Shown here: in pieces, positions 22,196 through 32,520 of the stretch
Numbering within the stretch: position 1 is the first letter of the stretch
How the letters are laid out: each line of letters starts with the position of its first letter
NCBI GenBank assembly: GCA_014843695.1
Contig: CM026386.1
Coordinates: forward strand, 17,283,863-17,347,862
Direction: 5' to 3'
From: Archivesica marissinica
Lineage: Eukaryota; Mollusca; Bivalvia; Venerida; Vesicomyidae
DNA length: 64,000 nt
Position numbers and translations under genes: made by a program
The notes under the pieces: model-generated
What the model was told of the DNA's origin: nothing
What the model saw: the letters and a program-made list of their open reading frames with translations, nothing else
Databases searched by the model: none

Positions 22196-22324
22196 TAAAT
22201 GCATCAGTTGTCTCCCCTACACCGTTATATCGGTGATATGCTAATTTTCATTCCTGTACAACGTTGATTATAGTAACAATATAAACTATAACTGTATCCT
22301 TGACAATTAATATATCCCATCATC

Positions 22325-22455
22325 TATATGAAAAAGTTGGCAGTTTCTTACGGATGTTGGTGCAATATGTACTGGTTAACTGGAGCCTGCCCAGGAAAGG
22401 TAAACTGCCCGTCGCTCAAATGGGGAACCGGTAGCGACGTTAAATAAACTTCAAT
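22325..22455 (+). mobile_element. SINE family C tail fragment
   Basis: AAAGTTGGCAGTTTCTTACG, GGTTAACTGGAGCCTGCC and the 3' end GGTAGCGACGTTAAATAAAC match the complement of family C copies at 53728 and 62524. Confidence 0.75.
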
Positions 22456-22922
22456 AAACAAAATATATAGATATATATATATCCCATATTAGAACCATGA
22501 CATTATATTGAAGTTATTTAATATAACTAATAGAATTAATTTATGTAAGTATCTGTATGAATCGCAAGTAACCATTGATGAAATTGGCATTGATATGGCG
22601 GCCATATTGATTTATTGGCATAGTGAGGGTTTAATAATGATCTCAATGGATTCCCTGTATCTGAAAACACAAAAATATGTTTCATTTATGTTCTTACCAT
22701 GTTTGGTACCGAAGATATGGCCCAAAGTGAATTTGTCAAGTTTCCGTGGCGGCCATTTTGGATTTGTCACGTTTACGGGTTAAGCGTTGAAAATACAGCT
22801 GGACAAAGTACAGCCTAGATCGATTTAGAATAATATAAATGCATCTAAAAATGTTGTTTGCCAGCCGTAAACATGAAATGCCTCCCACATGTTCACATAC
22901 TCTGCCCAGTCTCTACTCAGTG
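22456..22922. other. No recognisable feature
   Basis: Contains a 91-codon open frame (22508-22783) without splice signals or a recognisable motif, which I do not call as a gene. Confidence 0.5.
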
Positions 22923-23140
22923 TGACATCCGTGGTCCAGTGGTAGAGCGTCGGATCTGGAATATATCGTCCCGGGTTCGATACTCGGTCAGGCCACATAT
23001 GTAGTGTCATTGAGCAAGGCACCTCACACACATTGCTTAGTACTGGTTAACCACTTAGGTCGGCTAAGTTTGCCCAGGAAAACATGTATACGTCCCCGCA
23101 AGGGGTTTGACATTAACGGAACATACATTAATGGAACATA
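22923..23140 (+). mobile_element. SINE family E, forward
   Basis: tRNA-like head (GTGGTCCAGTGGTAGAGCG, B box CGGGTTCGATACTCGG), then CATTGAGCAAGGCACCTC and the tail CCCGCAAGGGGTTTGACATT. A reverse copy lies at 58205-58420. Confidence 0.8.
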
Positions 23141-23341
23141 CATACTTTTATTCAGCATCGGGTATTAAAGGTCGTTAATGTTTATTACCAATCTACCTGT
23201 GTACATATGAATGTTGAGCCACTTGGATATATATCTTGTCTTTAATTTGTCTCATTGACCTTAATATAAATACCAGTCCGCATATTGTGATGACGTCATA
23301 GCATAAGCAGTCCCAGTAACACAGTGCCCATAAGGGTCGTT

Positions 23342-23549
23342 CCCTGCATAGCCCCTACCTCTGCATAGCCCCTTCCTCTGCATAGCACCTACCTCTGCAA
23401 TAGCCCCTACCTCTGCATAGCCCCTACCTCTGCATAGCCCCTACCTCTGCATAGTCCCTACCTCTGCAATAGCCCCTACCTCTGCAATAGCCCCTACCTC
23501 TGCATAGCCCCTACCTCTGCATATCCCCTACCTCTGCATAGCCCCTACC
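23342..23549. repeat. 17-bp tandem array, about 12 copies
   Basis: The unit is CTCTGCATAGCCCCTAC, with some units having an extra A in GCAATAGCC. Confidence 0.93.
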
Positions 23550-23729
23550 TCACTTACTATACATACCTCAACCATCACTCTCTCAATGTGCATGTTGCCA
23601 GTTATCAATTCAATTACGGGAAGGATCGAATGTGATGTTGTTATAACTTGTGGTCCAACCCAGTTGTGTATGTATGTAATACTTGTACGATTGTGTTATG
23701 TATATATAATAACTTGTTATTTATTGCAG

Positions 23730-23789
23730 GAATGTGTGGACCCTCACATTCAGTATACTATTACAACAATAACTTGTTATGTATTACAG
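23730..23789 (+). CDS. Receptor gene: optional 20-codon exon extension
   Basis: A second acceptor (TTTATTGCAG) lies 60 bases upstream of the main one, in the same phase. Using it adds about 20 residues (MCGPSHSVYYYNNNLLCITD-like) before the transmembrane segment without changing the frame. The segment arose as a local duplication: TAACTTGTTATTTATTGCAG and CCTCACATTCAGTAT here resemble TAACTTGTTATGTATTACAG and CCTCAGATACAGTAT in the main exon. Confidence 0.5.
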
Positions 23790-23892
23790 ATCCCTGGATG
23801 GATCCTCAGATACAGTATGTGGGGATAACAGTTGGTTCTGTCATTGTTCTTGCTATAGTAGTAGCAATATGTTGTTGCTGCTGTAGAAAAAG
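23790..23892 (+). CDS. Receptor gene: transmembrane exon
   Basis: A 103-bp exon with acceptor ATGTATTACAG and donor AAAAAG then GTAGGT, entering in phase 1 and leaving in phase 2. It encodes DPWMDPQIQYVGITVGSV and then a hydrophobic run IVLAIVVAI followed by a Cys cluster (CCCCC) and basic RK/R. This is a single membrane-spanning helix with a juxtamembrane, probably palmitoylated, Cys run and a positive-inside stop-transfer signal, consistent with type I orientation. The phase 2 end matches the one-base completion at the start of the last exon (AG plus A gives Arg). Confidence 0.85.
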
Positions 23893-23949
23893 GTAGGTGT
23901 ATATCCCGGAGTCCGTGATGTAGCCGTGCTACTGTTCCTACTGATACGT

Positions 23950-25830
23950 GTATAAAAGGGCAAAGTAAATGTGCTGAAGCAAAGCGCAAATCAATCTAGC
24001 ACAATAGATGTGTTTTGGCAAATGGCAAAGAAATCTAGCACAGTGAATGTGTTGAAGCAAAGCGCAAAGAAATCTAGCACAGTAAATGTATTGAAACAAA
24101 GGGCAAAGAAATACAGCACAGTGAATGTGTTGAAACAAAGCGCAAAGAAATACAGCACAGTGAATGTGTTGAAGCAAAGGGGAAAGAAATCTAGCACGGT
24201 AAATGTATTGAAGCAAAGGGCAATGAAATCTAGCACAGTAAATGTATTGAAGCAAAGGCAAGAAATCTAGCACAGTAAATGTATTGAAGCAAAGGCAAAG
24301 AAATCTAGTACAGTAAATGTATTGAAGCAAAGCGCAAAGAAATCTAGTACAGTAAATGTATTGAAGCAAAGGTAAAGAAATCTAGTACAAAAAACAAACA
24401 AAAACACCAGTAAATGTATTGAAACAAAGGGGGAAGACATCTAGCACAGTAAATGTATGGAAGCAAAGGTAAAGAAATCTAGCACAGTGAATGTATTGAA
24501 GCAAAGGGCAATGAAATCTAGCGCAGTAAATGTATTGAAACAAAGGGCAAAGACATCTAGCACAGTAAATGTATTGAAGCAAAGGGCAAAGACATCTAGC
24601 ACAGTAAATGTATGGAAGCAAAGGGCAAAGAAATCTAGCACAGTAAATGTATTGAAGCAAAGGGCAAAGACATCTAGCACAGTAAATGTATTGAAGCAAA
24701 GGGCAAAGAAATCTAGCACAGTAAATGTATTGAAGCAAAGGGGAAATAAATCTAGCACAGTGAATGTGTTGAAGCAAAGGGGAAAGAAATCTAGCACAGT
24801 TAATGTGTTGAAGCAAAGGGGAAAGACATCTAGTACAGTAAATGTATTGAAGCAAAGGGGAAAGAAATCTAGCACAGTAAATGTATTGAAGCAAAGGGGA
24901 AAGAAATCTAGCACAGTAAATGGGTTGAAGCAAAGGGGAAAGAAATCTAGCACAGTAAATGTGTTGAAGCAAAGGGGAAAGACATCTTGCACAGTAAATG
25001 TGTTGAAGCAAAGGGGAAAGAAATCTAGTACAGTAAATGTATTGAAGCAAAGGGGAAAGAAATCTAGCACAGTGAATGTGTTGAAGCAAAGGGGAAAGAA
25101 ATCTAGCACAGTGAATGTGTTGAAGCAAAGGGGAAAGACATCTAGTACAGTAAATGTATTGAAGCAAAGGGGAAATAAATCTAGCACAGTAAATGTATTG
25201 AAGCAAAGGGGAAAGAAATCTAGCACAGTAAATGGGTTGAAGCAAAGGGGAAAGAAATCTAGCACAGTAAATGTGTTGAAGCAAATGGGAAAGAAATCTA
25301 GCAAAGTAAATATGTTGAAGCAAAGGGGAATGAAATCTAGCGCAGTAAATGTATTGAAGCAAATGGCAACGAAACCTAGCACAGTAAATGTGTTGAGTCA
25401 AAGGGCAACGAAATCTAGCACAGTAAGTGTATTGAATCAAAGGGGAAAGAAATCTAGCACAGTGAATGTATTGAAGCAAAGGGGAAAGAAATCTAGCACA
25501 GTAAATGTATTGAAGCAAAGGGGAAAGAAATCTTGCACAGTAAATGTGTTGAAACAAACCGCAAAGAAATCTAGCACAGTAAATGTATGGAAGCAAAGGT
25601 AAAGAAATCTAGCACAGTAAATGTATTGAAGCAAAGGCAATGAAAGCTAGCACAGTGAATGCGGTGATGAGCATGGCAAATATATCTAGCACATCGAATG
25701 TGTTTCGGTAAATGACACATAATGCTGAAGAAGTGTTGAAGAAAAAGGCACAGAAAACTAATACAATAAATGTGTTGAAGCAAAGAGGAAATAAAGATAG
25801 CACAGTGAATGTGTTGAGGTAAAGCAAATC
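23950..25830. repeat. 39-bp tandem array, about 48 copies, in the last receptor intron
   Basis: The unit contains AAGAAATCTAGCACAGTAAA and TGTATTGAAGCAAAGGGG. One break near 24380-24420 has an A-rich insertion. Units degrade at both ends. Open frames on both strands are repeat artefacts of the 39-bp period. Confidence 0.95.
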
Positions 25831-25894
25831 ATTCTGGTAAAGCAGATATATTGTGCGACTATACCTATGATAGGCTCTTCATTGTTTATGCATG

Positions 25895-25978
25895 TCAGCT
25901 TGATTATGGAAGTTCGGTGGTTCTACCCCGTGCCTGTAATTCTGCTCGAAGGGGCATCCGTGATCTTCTTCCACCAAT
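25895..25978 (+). mobile_element. V-SINE-like fragment
   Basis: GTTCGGTGGTTCTACCCC, GTAATTCTGCTCGAAGGGGC and TTCTTCCACCA match the V-SINE body. Confidence 0.7.
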
Positions 25979-26206
25979 AACTACTAGAGTGAAGATTTGA
26001 CCAAAAAGGGTTAAACTCTTTTTTTTTCCGATTTAACAGGATTTTCAGTCCCATTAAACAATATGTTAGGAAGTAATACTATTAAATACTTTTATTGAGA
26101 AATACAATGTTAATATCAAAATATAATTATATAATATATCTAACTCATTACCTTACCTAATAGTAGATCTCGTTAACAACAGTAGATCTCGTTAGCAACA
26201 TATACT

Positions 26207-26420
26207 AACACCAAAATGAAACTGCACTTGCCTTAGAGGTAAAATCTATACCATTTTAGAAAAACAATCCAGGCACAATTGGACGTATACTCCCTTCAAT
26301 ATTGGGTATATTAGTGCAATGTGTGAAGGAATATTTTCTTCACTCATGATAGTAAACTCCATAATTCTATAGAAGTTGTAACGAAAAAGTAACGCTCAAT
26401 ATAAAAGTGCACAGTGTTTA
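26207..26420 (+). repeat. Dispersed repeat, uninterrupted copy
   Basis: Counterpart of 12605-12760 plus 13275-13345. It retains the empty insertion site between TTCTTCACTCAT and ACTCCATAATTC. It lies about 85 bases upstream of the last receptor exon, while the other copy starts about 15 bases after an upstream donor of the same gene. Confidence 0.75.
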
Positions 26421-26505
26421 TGGTGTCAGTATAGTTCGCCAGCATCACAACAATTACTAGTATTGACATTTAAGCATAGCGTTCCTTCTTTCTTTTCAAC
26501 TGCAG

Positions 26506-26911
26506 AGGCAACGCTGACTTCAGAAAGAGTAAATCTGCCAATTTGGCTGATGTTTATTCTGAAACTGCGGATTCGATTGCAATGAAAGAAGTAAGTGTGT
26601 ACGAAACACCGGACATATCCGAATACGCAATACCCGAAGACGCGGTAAGGAAAGCTAAACAACGACAATCTATAGGAGAAAATGAATATGACGTCATTTC
26701 AAAAACTAATAACAAAACTCCAACACAATATATCGGAAATGCATACAGTCACGTTGCAATAGTGTCTTCTAAAGACAGACGGGTGAGCTCTGACCAGGAT
26801 GAGAGTGCATATGATGTAACTAATTTTGGAAAACAGCATACCGTAGTCCTTACACCAAAGGATGCAGTGGGAAATGTATATGGACAAGTTGAAATCAAAA
26901 AGGAAAGCTAG
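26506..26911 (+). CDS. Receptor gene: last exon, cytoplasmic tail
   Basis: Acceptor TTTTCAACTGCAG. One base completes the split Arg codon, then 134 codons run to TAG at 26909-26911. The tail is hydrophilic and carries eight tyrosines: DVYSE, SVYET, SEYAI, NEYDVI, TQYIG, NAYSHV, SAYDVT and NVYGQV. YDVI, YSHV and YGQV have the YxxI/V spacing of SH2-binding or ITIM-like sites, though none meets the strict ITIM rule at position -2. This supports a signalling receptor, with extracellular module, stalk, helix and phosphorylatable tail. From 12368 to the stop the spliced coding length is about 309 codons. The ligand and pathway are unknown. Confidence 0.85.
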
Positions 26912-26999
26912 CGAAAGTGAATTTATAGTAGGTATAGGTGTAAATATAATTGTTATAATATGGACACTGATATATCAGCCATTCCATGATAGTTATGTA

Positions 27000-27861
27000 T
27001 TAACTCTTTGCATGCTGGGTAAAATAAAGGCTATAAATTGATCAAGTAATTGTAGCAGACGACAATTCATTAATGTGTTCTTTTTTTATTTGTAGCTGTA
27101 AACTGGAATTATGACATGGAATTTCATTAGAATTGTGTTTTTGCGATGTACTTCTAATGATATTTCATGACATATATAGAGGATATTTGTTTGTTTTGAG
27201 TGAATATGGAATATGTCTCACTGTGAAGTGAGAACATTTCAAATATTTTCACAAGCGCGCAGCACGTATGAAAATATGAACATTTTCTCACTTCGAGGTG
27301 AGATATATTCCATATTCACTCAAAACAAACAAATTTTCTTTTTTTATCTTATGCTAATTGGTGAAAAACAAACACAAAATGAAGAAATTAAAATAGCTGG
27401 CCGCCGTGTTTTTGCGCGGATGAATACATTGACGACTATATGTCGTGAGTTGATACACAAATATGCCGCCATCTTGAATTTAAAGTTGAATCGAAGAAAA
27501 ATACATGAAAACATTTATTGGATTTATTGCTACAATTTGCAGTGACAAACTTCGAGACATTGTCAGTTGTATTTCGCTTTTGGTTTGTTTCATAACAAAA
27601 ACAATAATACAGGTAAATAGTGTCATTGAAGCCAGGTAAACGGTGAAAATTAAATAACACGTTGTCTAAGCATTTAAAGGGAGAGTAATAGTGCAAGAAT
27701 AGTGTATTGGGAAGGGAGATAATAAAAAAGTAGTCCGGCAAAATACAGTGAGCGATATGCAGTGGTGATATGGATTATATCTCATTGATAGAACACTGTA
27801 TTTCATCAATTAGCATAAAATAAATGACTGTTATTTTCACCGTTAGCATGCAAAGAGATAA
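27000..27861. mobile_element. piggyBac-like inverted-repeat element with nested foldbacks
   Basis: Left TTAA then CTCTTTGCATGCT, right AGCATGCAAAGAG then ATAA. Inside, 27187-27333 is a strong palindrome (arms GAGTGAATATGGAATATGTC and its inverse), and 27340-27365 pairs with 27800-27825 (ATGCTAATTGGTGAAA against TTTCATCAATTAGCAT). An AATAAA near 27023 could serve as the receptor gene's polyadenylation signal. Confidence 0.65.
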
Positions 27862-27912
27862 TGGAGGAAAATGTGTTCTTTTGTGAAGGACAATTAAAAT
27901 ATAACATTAAAA

Positions 27913-28015
27913 TAGCGATAGGTCATTAGTTGGACCGCAAATCGAGGGATCGCAGGTTCGATCCCTGTTGAACCGTACTAAATATTAACAGCTTAGAGTG
28001 TTGGACTATGATCTG
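27913..28015 (+). mobile_element. Diverged SINE family A fragment
   Basis: GGTCATTAGTTGGACCGCAA and GATCGCAGGTTCGATCCC resemble the family A head. The core is hardly recognisable. Confidence 0.45.
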
Positions 28016-28044
28016 AGGATCCATGTATATGTGCCCTACACCGA

Positions 28045-28432
28045 CAGGGGCGTAGCTAGCATTTTTGAATGTGTAGATCCGAAAAATAAATTGAACACAC
28101 AAGTTGAATCCTAGAACGTCGATGGTGTACTCTGATGCATTTAATGCAAAGTTTTAGACTTTTAAAATTTCGATGTATTTTTTTTCATCAAAATGATACC
28201 AAATTGAGTATAAAATTGGAATATATACAGAGATGAACTACAAAAATATATGATCGTTTCGTGAGATAAGAGACCGCTTGTCTATATTCTATACCATACA
28301 GACATGCTATATATTTTTTTCAAATATACCCGCTTCACTTATTATTGCATTTTTTGGGCTATTTGGATTTTTTATTTTCTGCGGCAATATGCAGGCCCGG
28401 GCCTTGAGTGCCTTATAGGAGCTACGCCCCTG
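28045..28432. mobile_element. hAT-like MITE, copy 1
   Basis: Ends CAGGGGCGTAGCTAGCA and GGAGCTACGCCCCTG are inverted. GCAGGCCCGGGCC near the right end is shared with copies at 54282 and 63120. CAGGGGCGTAGC termini are typical of hAT-derived elements. Target duplications are not clear. Confidence 0.7.
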
Positions 28433-28594
28433 AGCCCATGCTAACCGGGCATGTAAATGAAGCAGGAATGTTATTGTGGTATGTATTTACCACGTAATCA
28501 CTAACTCTTCATGCGTCGAACATGTAGAGACTGATAATATAGCTCACAGTTCTGTATTATTTTTTATTTTATTTTTTAATATACAAATTTATTT

Positions 28595-28800
28595 TAGCTC
28601 TATTGCGAAACAAGTTCTTACAGCTTATATCAATCACTCTCGAGACCTCATTCCTGATGGAATCCATCGCCACGAGGGAGAGAGAAGAGTCAACGTGGAA
28701 TTTAAATGCCTTGACTAATCGTAACGGCTCCAGCAGGGCTCGAACTCCGGAACTTTCGCACTTGAGGCGAACGCTCATCCACTTCCACTAAACCGGGTTA
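28595..28800 (-). mobile_element. SINE family D, reverse
   Basis: In reverse orientation a tRNA-like head with the B box GGAGTTCGAGCCC, then TTAGTCAAGGCATTTAAATT and a core around CCTCGTGGCGATGGATTCC. Copies at 37085 and 50645. Confidence 0.8.
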
Positions 28801-28949
28801 TGAACCGGGTTCCACTTCCAAAAAATAAATATAGGTTACCTATGGCAGCTTTGTCATCTTTGAACCTAATTACTCTCGCAACCGGAGTACCAGCTATGTG
28901 CGCCTTATGACAGCCAGTGTATGTTCGAGTTTGAAGGTTTGATATCTTG

Positions 28950-29050
28950 CTGCTTCAGGGGTCAGAAGCAAATTGCAACCGAGGCTATCTAGGGGGTGGG
29001 GTCCGGGGACATGTTCCCCTTTAAAATTGTTGGCCACATATACACTTTCA
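28950..29050 (+). mobile_element. hAT-like MITE fragment joined to a SINE
   Basis: CTATCTAGGGGGTGGGGTCC and GGGGACATGTTCCCC resemble the internal part of the hAT-like MITE at 54282. Directly followed by a family B SINE. Confidence 0.5.
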
Positions 29051-29052
29051 TC

Positions 29053-29253
29053 ATGCAACCCGGGTTCGATCCTCGGACCGGGACTTATGTGAAATGCGGT
29101 GGTCGCCAGATCGGACAGGTGGGTATTCTTCGGGTACTCCGGTTTCCTCCCACACGAATGGCCACATATACGCTTTCATCAGCGCCAACGAGAGTGATTA
29201 ATATAAGTTGTTAAAACTTGCTTCGCAATCGTTGTAAAATAAATAAAGTTTAA
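29053..29253 (+). mobile_element. SINE family B, 5'-truncated
   Basis: Starts just before the B box (ACCCGGGTTCGATCCTCGG) and retains body and tail (CTTGCTTCGCAATCGTTG, AAATAAATAAAG). Confidence 0.85.
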
Positions 29254-29329
29254 AAACTTTAAAAAAACACATGGTAGCGGAGATCCCCAAGCCATCTGCA
29301 TTATCATACTTTGTTTGTTCGGGTTTTAC

Positions 29330-29545
29330 GCCTTCATCAGCACCATTTTGGGCTATATCGCCGACGGGCAGTTTACCTAGCAACACATTTCCTGGGCAGG
29401 CACCAGCAGTCAACCACTGAATACTTGGTGCCCCAACCTCCTTAAGAAAAGCTGCCAACGTTTTCATATAAATAGACAAGGCTTGATCGTGACCATCAGT
29501 GACGATAGGCTACAGTGGTATAAAAGTCAGCGACCTTAATCACTC
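29330..29545 (-). mobile_element. SINE family C, reverse, diverged
   Basis: GACGGGCAGTTTACCTAGCA, CCTGGGCAGGC and GCTGCCAACGTTTTCATATA, then a weak head (CTTGATCGTGACCATCAG). Confidence 0.65.
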
Positions 29546-29564
29546 GATTTTAATTTTTAGTTTA

Positions 29565-29740
29565 ATTTAAGTTTATTTAACGTCGCTACCGGTTGCACAT
29601 TTTAGCGACGGGCAGTTTACCTAACAACATCTTTCCTGGGCTCCAGCGGTTAACCAGTACAGTACTTGTTGCACCAACCTCCATAAGAAACTGCCAACTT
29701 TTTCATTTAAATGAGAGCGGGGCTCGAACCCGTGATAATC
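29565..29740 (-). mobile_element. SINE family C, reverse
   Basis: TTATTTAACGTCGCTACCGG, GGGCAGTTTACCTAACAACA, AACTGCCAACTTTTTCAT and GGGGCTCGAACCCGTGA mark tail to head in the reverse direction. Confidence 0.8.
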
Positions 29741-29751
29741 ACTCGAGTGTT

Positions 29752-29945
29752 TTTACGTTTATTTATCGTCGCTACCGGTTGCCCATATGAGCGACGCCTC
29801 CTGAAGAGTTCAGTCATTTTAGATTGTTGGAGGATAGTACATGATACAGAGTCTCCTCTGGTTCTTTTACGCGTGTACGGTGTAAAGCACCGACACGAGA
29901 CCTCAGTTTAACGTCCCATCTGAAAGACTGTTAATTTTATTAGGG
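29752..29945 (-). mobile_element. SINE family A, left arm of an inverted pair
   Basis: Reverse-oriented tail and core, ending at AATTTTATTAGGG. It meets a forward copy head to head at about 29946 (see next entry). Confidence 0.85.
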
Positions 29946-30196
29946 TAAGACTTGTAATCCGGGGATCGCAGGTTCGATCCCCCGTCGGATCCTAATAAAA
30001 TTAACAGTCTTTCAGATGGGACGTTAAACCGAGGTCTCGTGTCGGTGATTTACACCGTACACGCGTAAAAGAACCAGATGAGACTCTTGAATGGGTCTCT
30101 GTCTGTATCATTGCACTATCCTCTAAAATCTAAAATGACTAATATCTTCAGGAGGCGTCGCTCATATGGGCAAGCGGTAGCGACGATAAATAAACG
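29946..30196 (+). mobile_element. SINE family A, right arm of an inverted pair
   Basis: Forward copy from the B box (CGCAGGTTCGATCCCCCGTC) to GCGACGATAAATAAACGTAA. With 29752-29945 it forms an inverted repeat with arms of about 190 bp and a loop of about 50 bp. Confidence 0.85.
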
Positions 30197-30605
30197 TAAA
30201 TTTTACTTTTTGACTGTAATAATTTATTTGTGAAAATTGAGAATAAAAGACAATAGACAATAATAGCTAATCGTCCGCTCCTTACAAGATGGCGGTGGTC
30301 AGGATGCTTTTAGAGTGTTTTAAATAGGTTACATATTGCATAAAATGTTGTCTATATCTTTGTAAATAAATTCTACATTATTTGTCTCCATTGATATGTA
30401 ATAAGTCATGTGTTATTCTTCAATAATCTGGTTGATCCATTAAGGACAACTTTATAAGAGTTCTGAAGGTGTCTTGTCAATTAATCGTGGTGATTGGTTT
30501 TAAGTCGCCACCGTCGAGTCATATGGGCGAGTGCATCTTCTAAGATATAGACGTTACGATTGTGCCCTTGCTAATATTATATTGACTATATAAGCCTTCA
30601 TTGTG
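30197..30605. other. No recognisable feature
   Basis: AT-rich. A short SINE-tail-like scrap (AAGTCGCCACC, CATATGGGCGAG) lies near 30500. Confidence 0.45.
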
Positions 30606-30780
30606 GTGTTGCGCGGATTTGTAGTCCAGTGGTAACACGCTGTGCTGGTGATCCAGGGATCGCAGGTTCGATCCACTGTCTGACCGTAATAAAATTAACA
30701 GTCTTTCAGATGGGACGTTAAACCGATGTGTCGGTGCTTTACACCGTGCACGTAAAAGAACCAGAGGAGACTCTGGAATA
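30606..30780 (+). mobile_element. SINE family A, 3'-truncated
   Basis: Head with GTAGTCCAGTGGTAACACGC and CGCAGGTTCGATCC, core to GAGGAGACTCTGGAAT, then unrelated sequence. Confidence 0.8.
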
Positions 30781-30853
30781 TTCCGCCACCCGATAATTTG
30801 CAAATCAGGACAAAAAACACTTTAAATGCAAAAAAATAATGAATGAAAATATA

Positions 30854-30976
30854 AGTAATGAATCGCAGGTTAATAGTTTCCATTGGTGTATGAACTACAT
30901 TGGGCGTGGTTAAAGTATGTGGAGGCCGAAAGGTTGAAAGGCATCCACGCACTTTAACCCGCGATTCATTATTATA
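30854..30976. mobile_element. Small foldback element
   Basis: Ends TAATGAATCGCAGGTTA and TAACCCGCGATTCATTA, with inner inverted pairs (GTTAAAGTATGTGGAGGC against GCATCCACGCACTTTAAC), make a hairpin of about 120 bp. Confidence 0.7.
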
Positions 30977-31598
30977 TATTATTATTAAAGCAGCATTACA
31001 TCGTATGAAATAAAAGATATTTGAAAAATTCAATTTTTACCTATGGGTAGCAATGCTGCTACACATTCTAACATTATACTTTGTATTCTTATGTTCATTT
31101 GGTAAACAGTGTTTTTTGGCGATAAAACAAACTCGAAACGGAAAGTAGGACTTTCCGAGTCGATCGGTCACGCACTTGTTTACAACCGGAACGCATCGTC
31201 CGCACTTGTTTACATTCGGAATGCATCGTCCCCATTTGTCCAACGTTGTCTTTTTTAATTAAATTACTTGATATGTTGATTCATACCTCTGTTAGCTAAG
31301 TCTTTTAGGGACATTTCTACATCCCCGAGAGGGGTTCGACATTAGAGGAAGATAGATAGATAGTCTTTCATGTTCAAAATGTATACGTTATTTTCTACAT
31401 CCTCTGTTGTTTCACGCATGCGCGCTGTGCGTGTTTACATTTCGTGTGTTGATAAACAAATTTGCGTATACGAAGGTTTAAATTTATTGGAATGTTATCG
31501 TTTCTGAGAGACTATTTCGATTTTTGTAAACACACACACATTAGTATTTATATTTTACCCAAAACATCCTTTATTATGATGTAAGGCTGCTTTAAATA
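30977..31598. other. Unique sequence with two small repeats
   Basis: Two near-identical 33-bp units at about 31162-31225 (CGCACTTGTTTACA, GGAACGCATCGTC), and a family E SINE tail scrap at 31283-31350 (CCCCGAGAGGGGTTCGACAT). Otherwise nothing supported. Confidence 0.55.
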
Positions 31599-32520
31599 AT
31601 AGTGTAGTAGATAAGGACCACAACATGATGATTTCGTTCGGAAGGTGTAAAAAGCACCAAATGTTCACACAAGTAACATGAGGGTGTATACTTTCCAAAA
31701 TGCCCGGAAGACAATCACGAGAGGCCCTTTGACTCCATTTTTGGGGCCCCAAAATGGGACCACCAACAGAAATCTTTAATAAAACAACACTTTTTAAAGT
31801 TCCAATAATTTAATTAATTGTTACTACTTCAATTGTTTTCACATGATAATTAATAGAGAAGGCATAGTCGTATCTAATGTTTTACATACAAATAATAATT
31901 TTGTACTCGTTTGATGAAAATGAGGCCCTTAAAGGGTAATTTTTCGTGTTTTAGAGAAATATAAAATACAAAGTTTTTTTCTTTTTGTTCCCAGTGAGGG
32001 AAAATTAAATAAACTTAGTTCTGTTGGTAGAATAGTATCAGTACTTGAAACCTTTGTGTGTATACATGTCTTTGTGTGTCATCTGAGGCCCTGTTAACAG
32101 CCATTATACTATTCGGTTAATTTGGCAAATTGCATATTTTCAATAATAACTATAATTACAATTAAACAAATATAAGTGAACAGGTTGTACACTATATCTG
32201 AATTGTACAACACACTAAACTATTAATAAAATACTTAGCTTTGCACATGTATAATATAATGAGGCCCTTCAAAGGGTAATATTTATAATAGTGAGGCCCT
32301 TAATGTAATTGCAGAAAGAAGATTCGAAAACAATCTTATTTGCCTAAAATATATAAATCTTAACATGCGAATGGAATAATGTTATGTATATATGCATGTT
32401 ATTGTGTATTGTGCATTTAACACTGCATAAATATACACAGTGTACTATATTCAACAAACATTTTCTCTTTCACATTGGCCACCACACACATGTGGGATGT
32501 AAGTTACTTTTGATCAATTC

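Noticed and set aside
22508..22783. 91-codon ORF in unique sequence
   Set aside because: No recognisable domain, low-information composition, no splice support.
24382..25602. 404-codon reverse and 381-codon forward ORFs
   Set aside because: Both derive from the 39-bp array within the last receptor intron.
28569..28791. Small ORFs on both strands near 28.6 kb
   Set aside because: They lie in a family D SINE.
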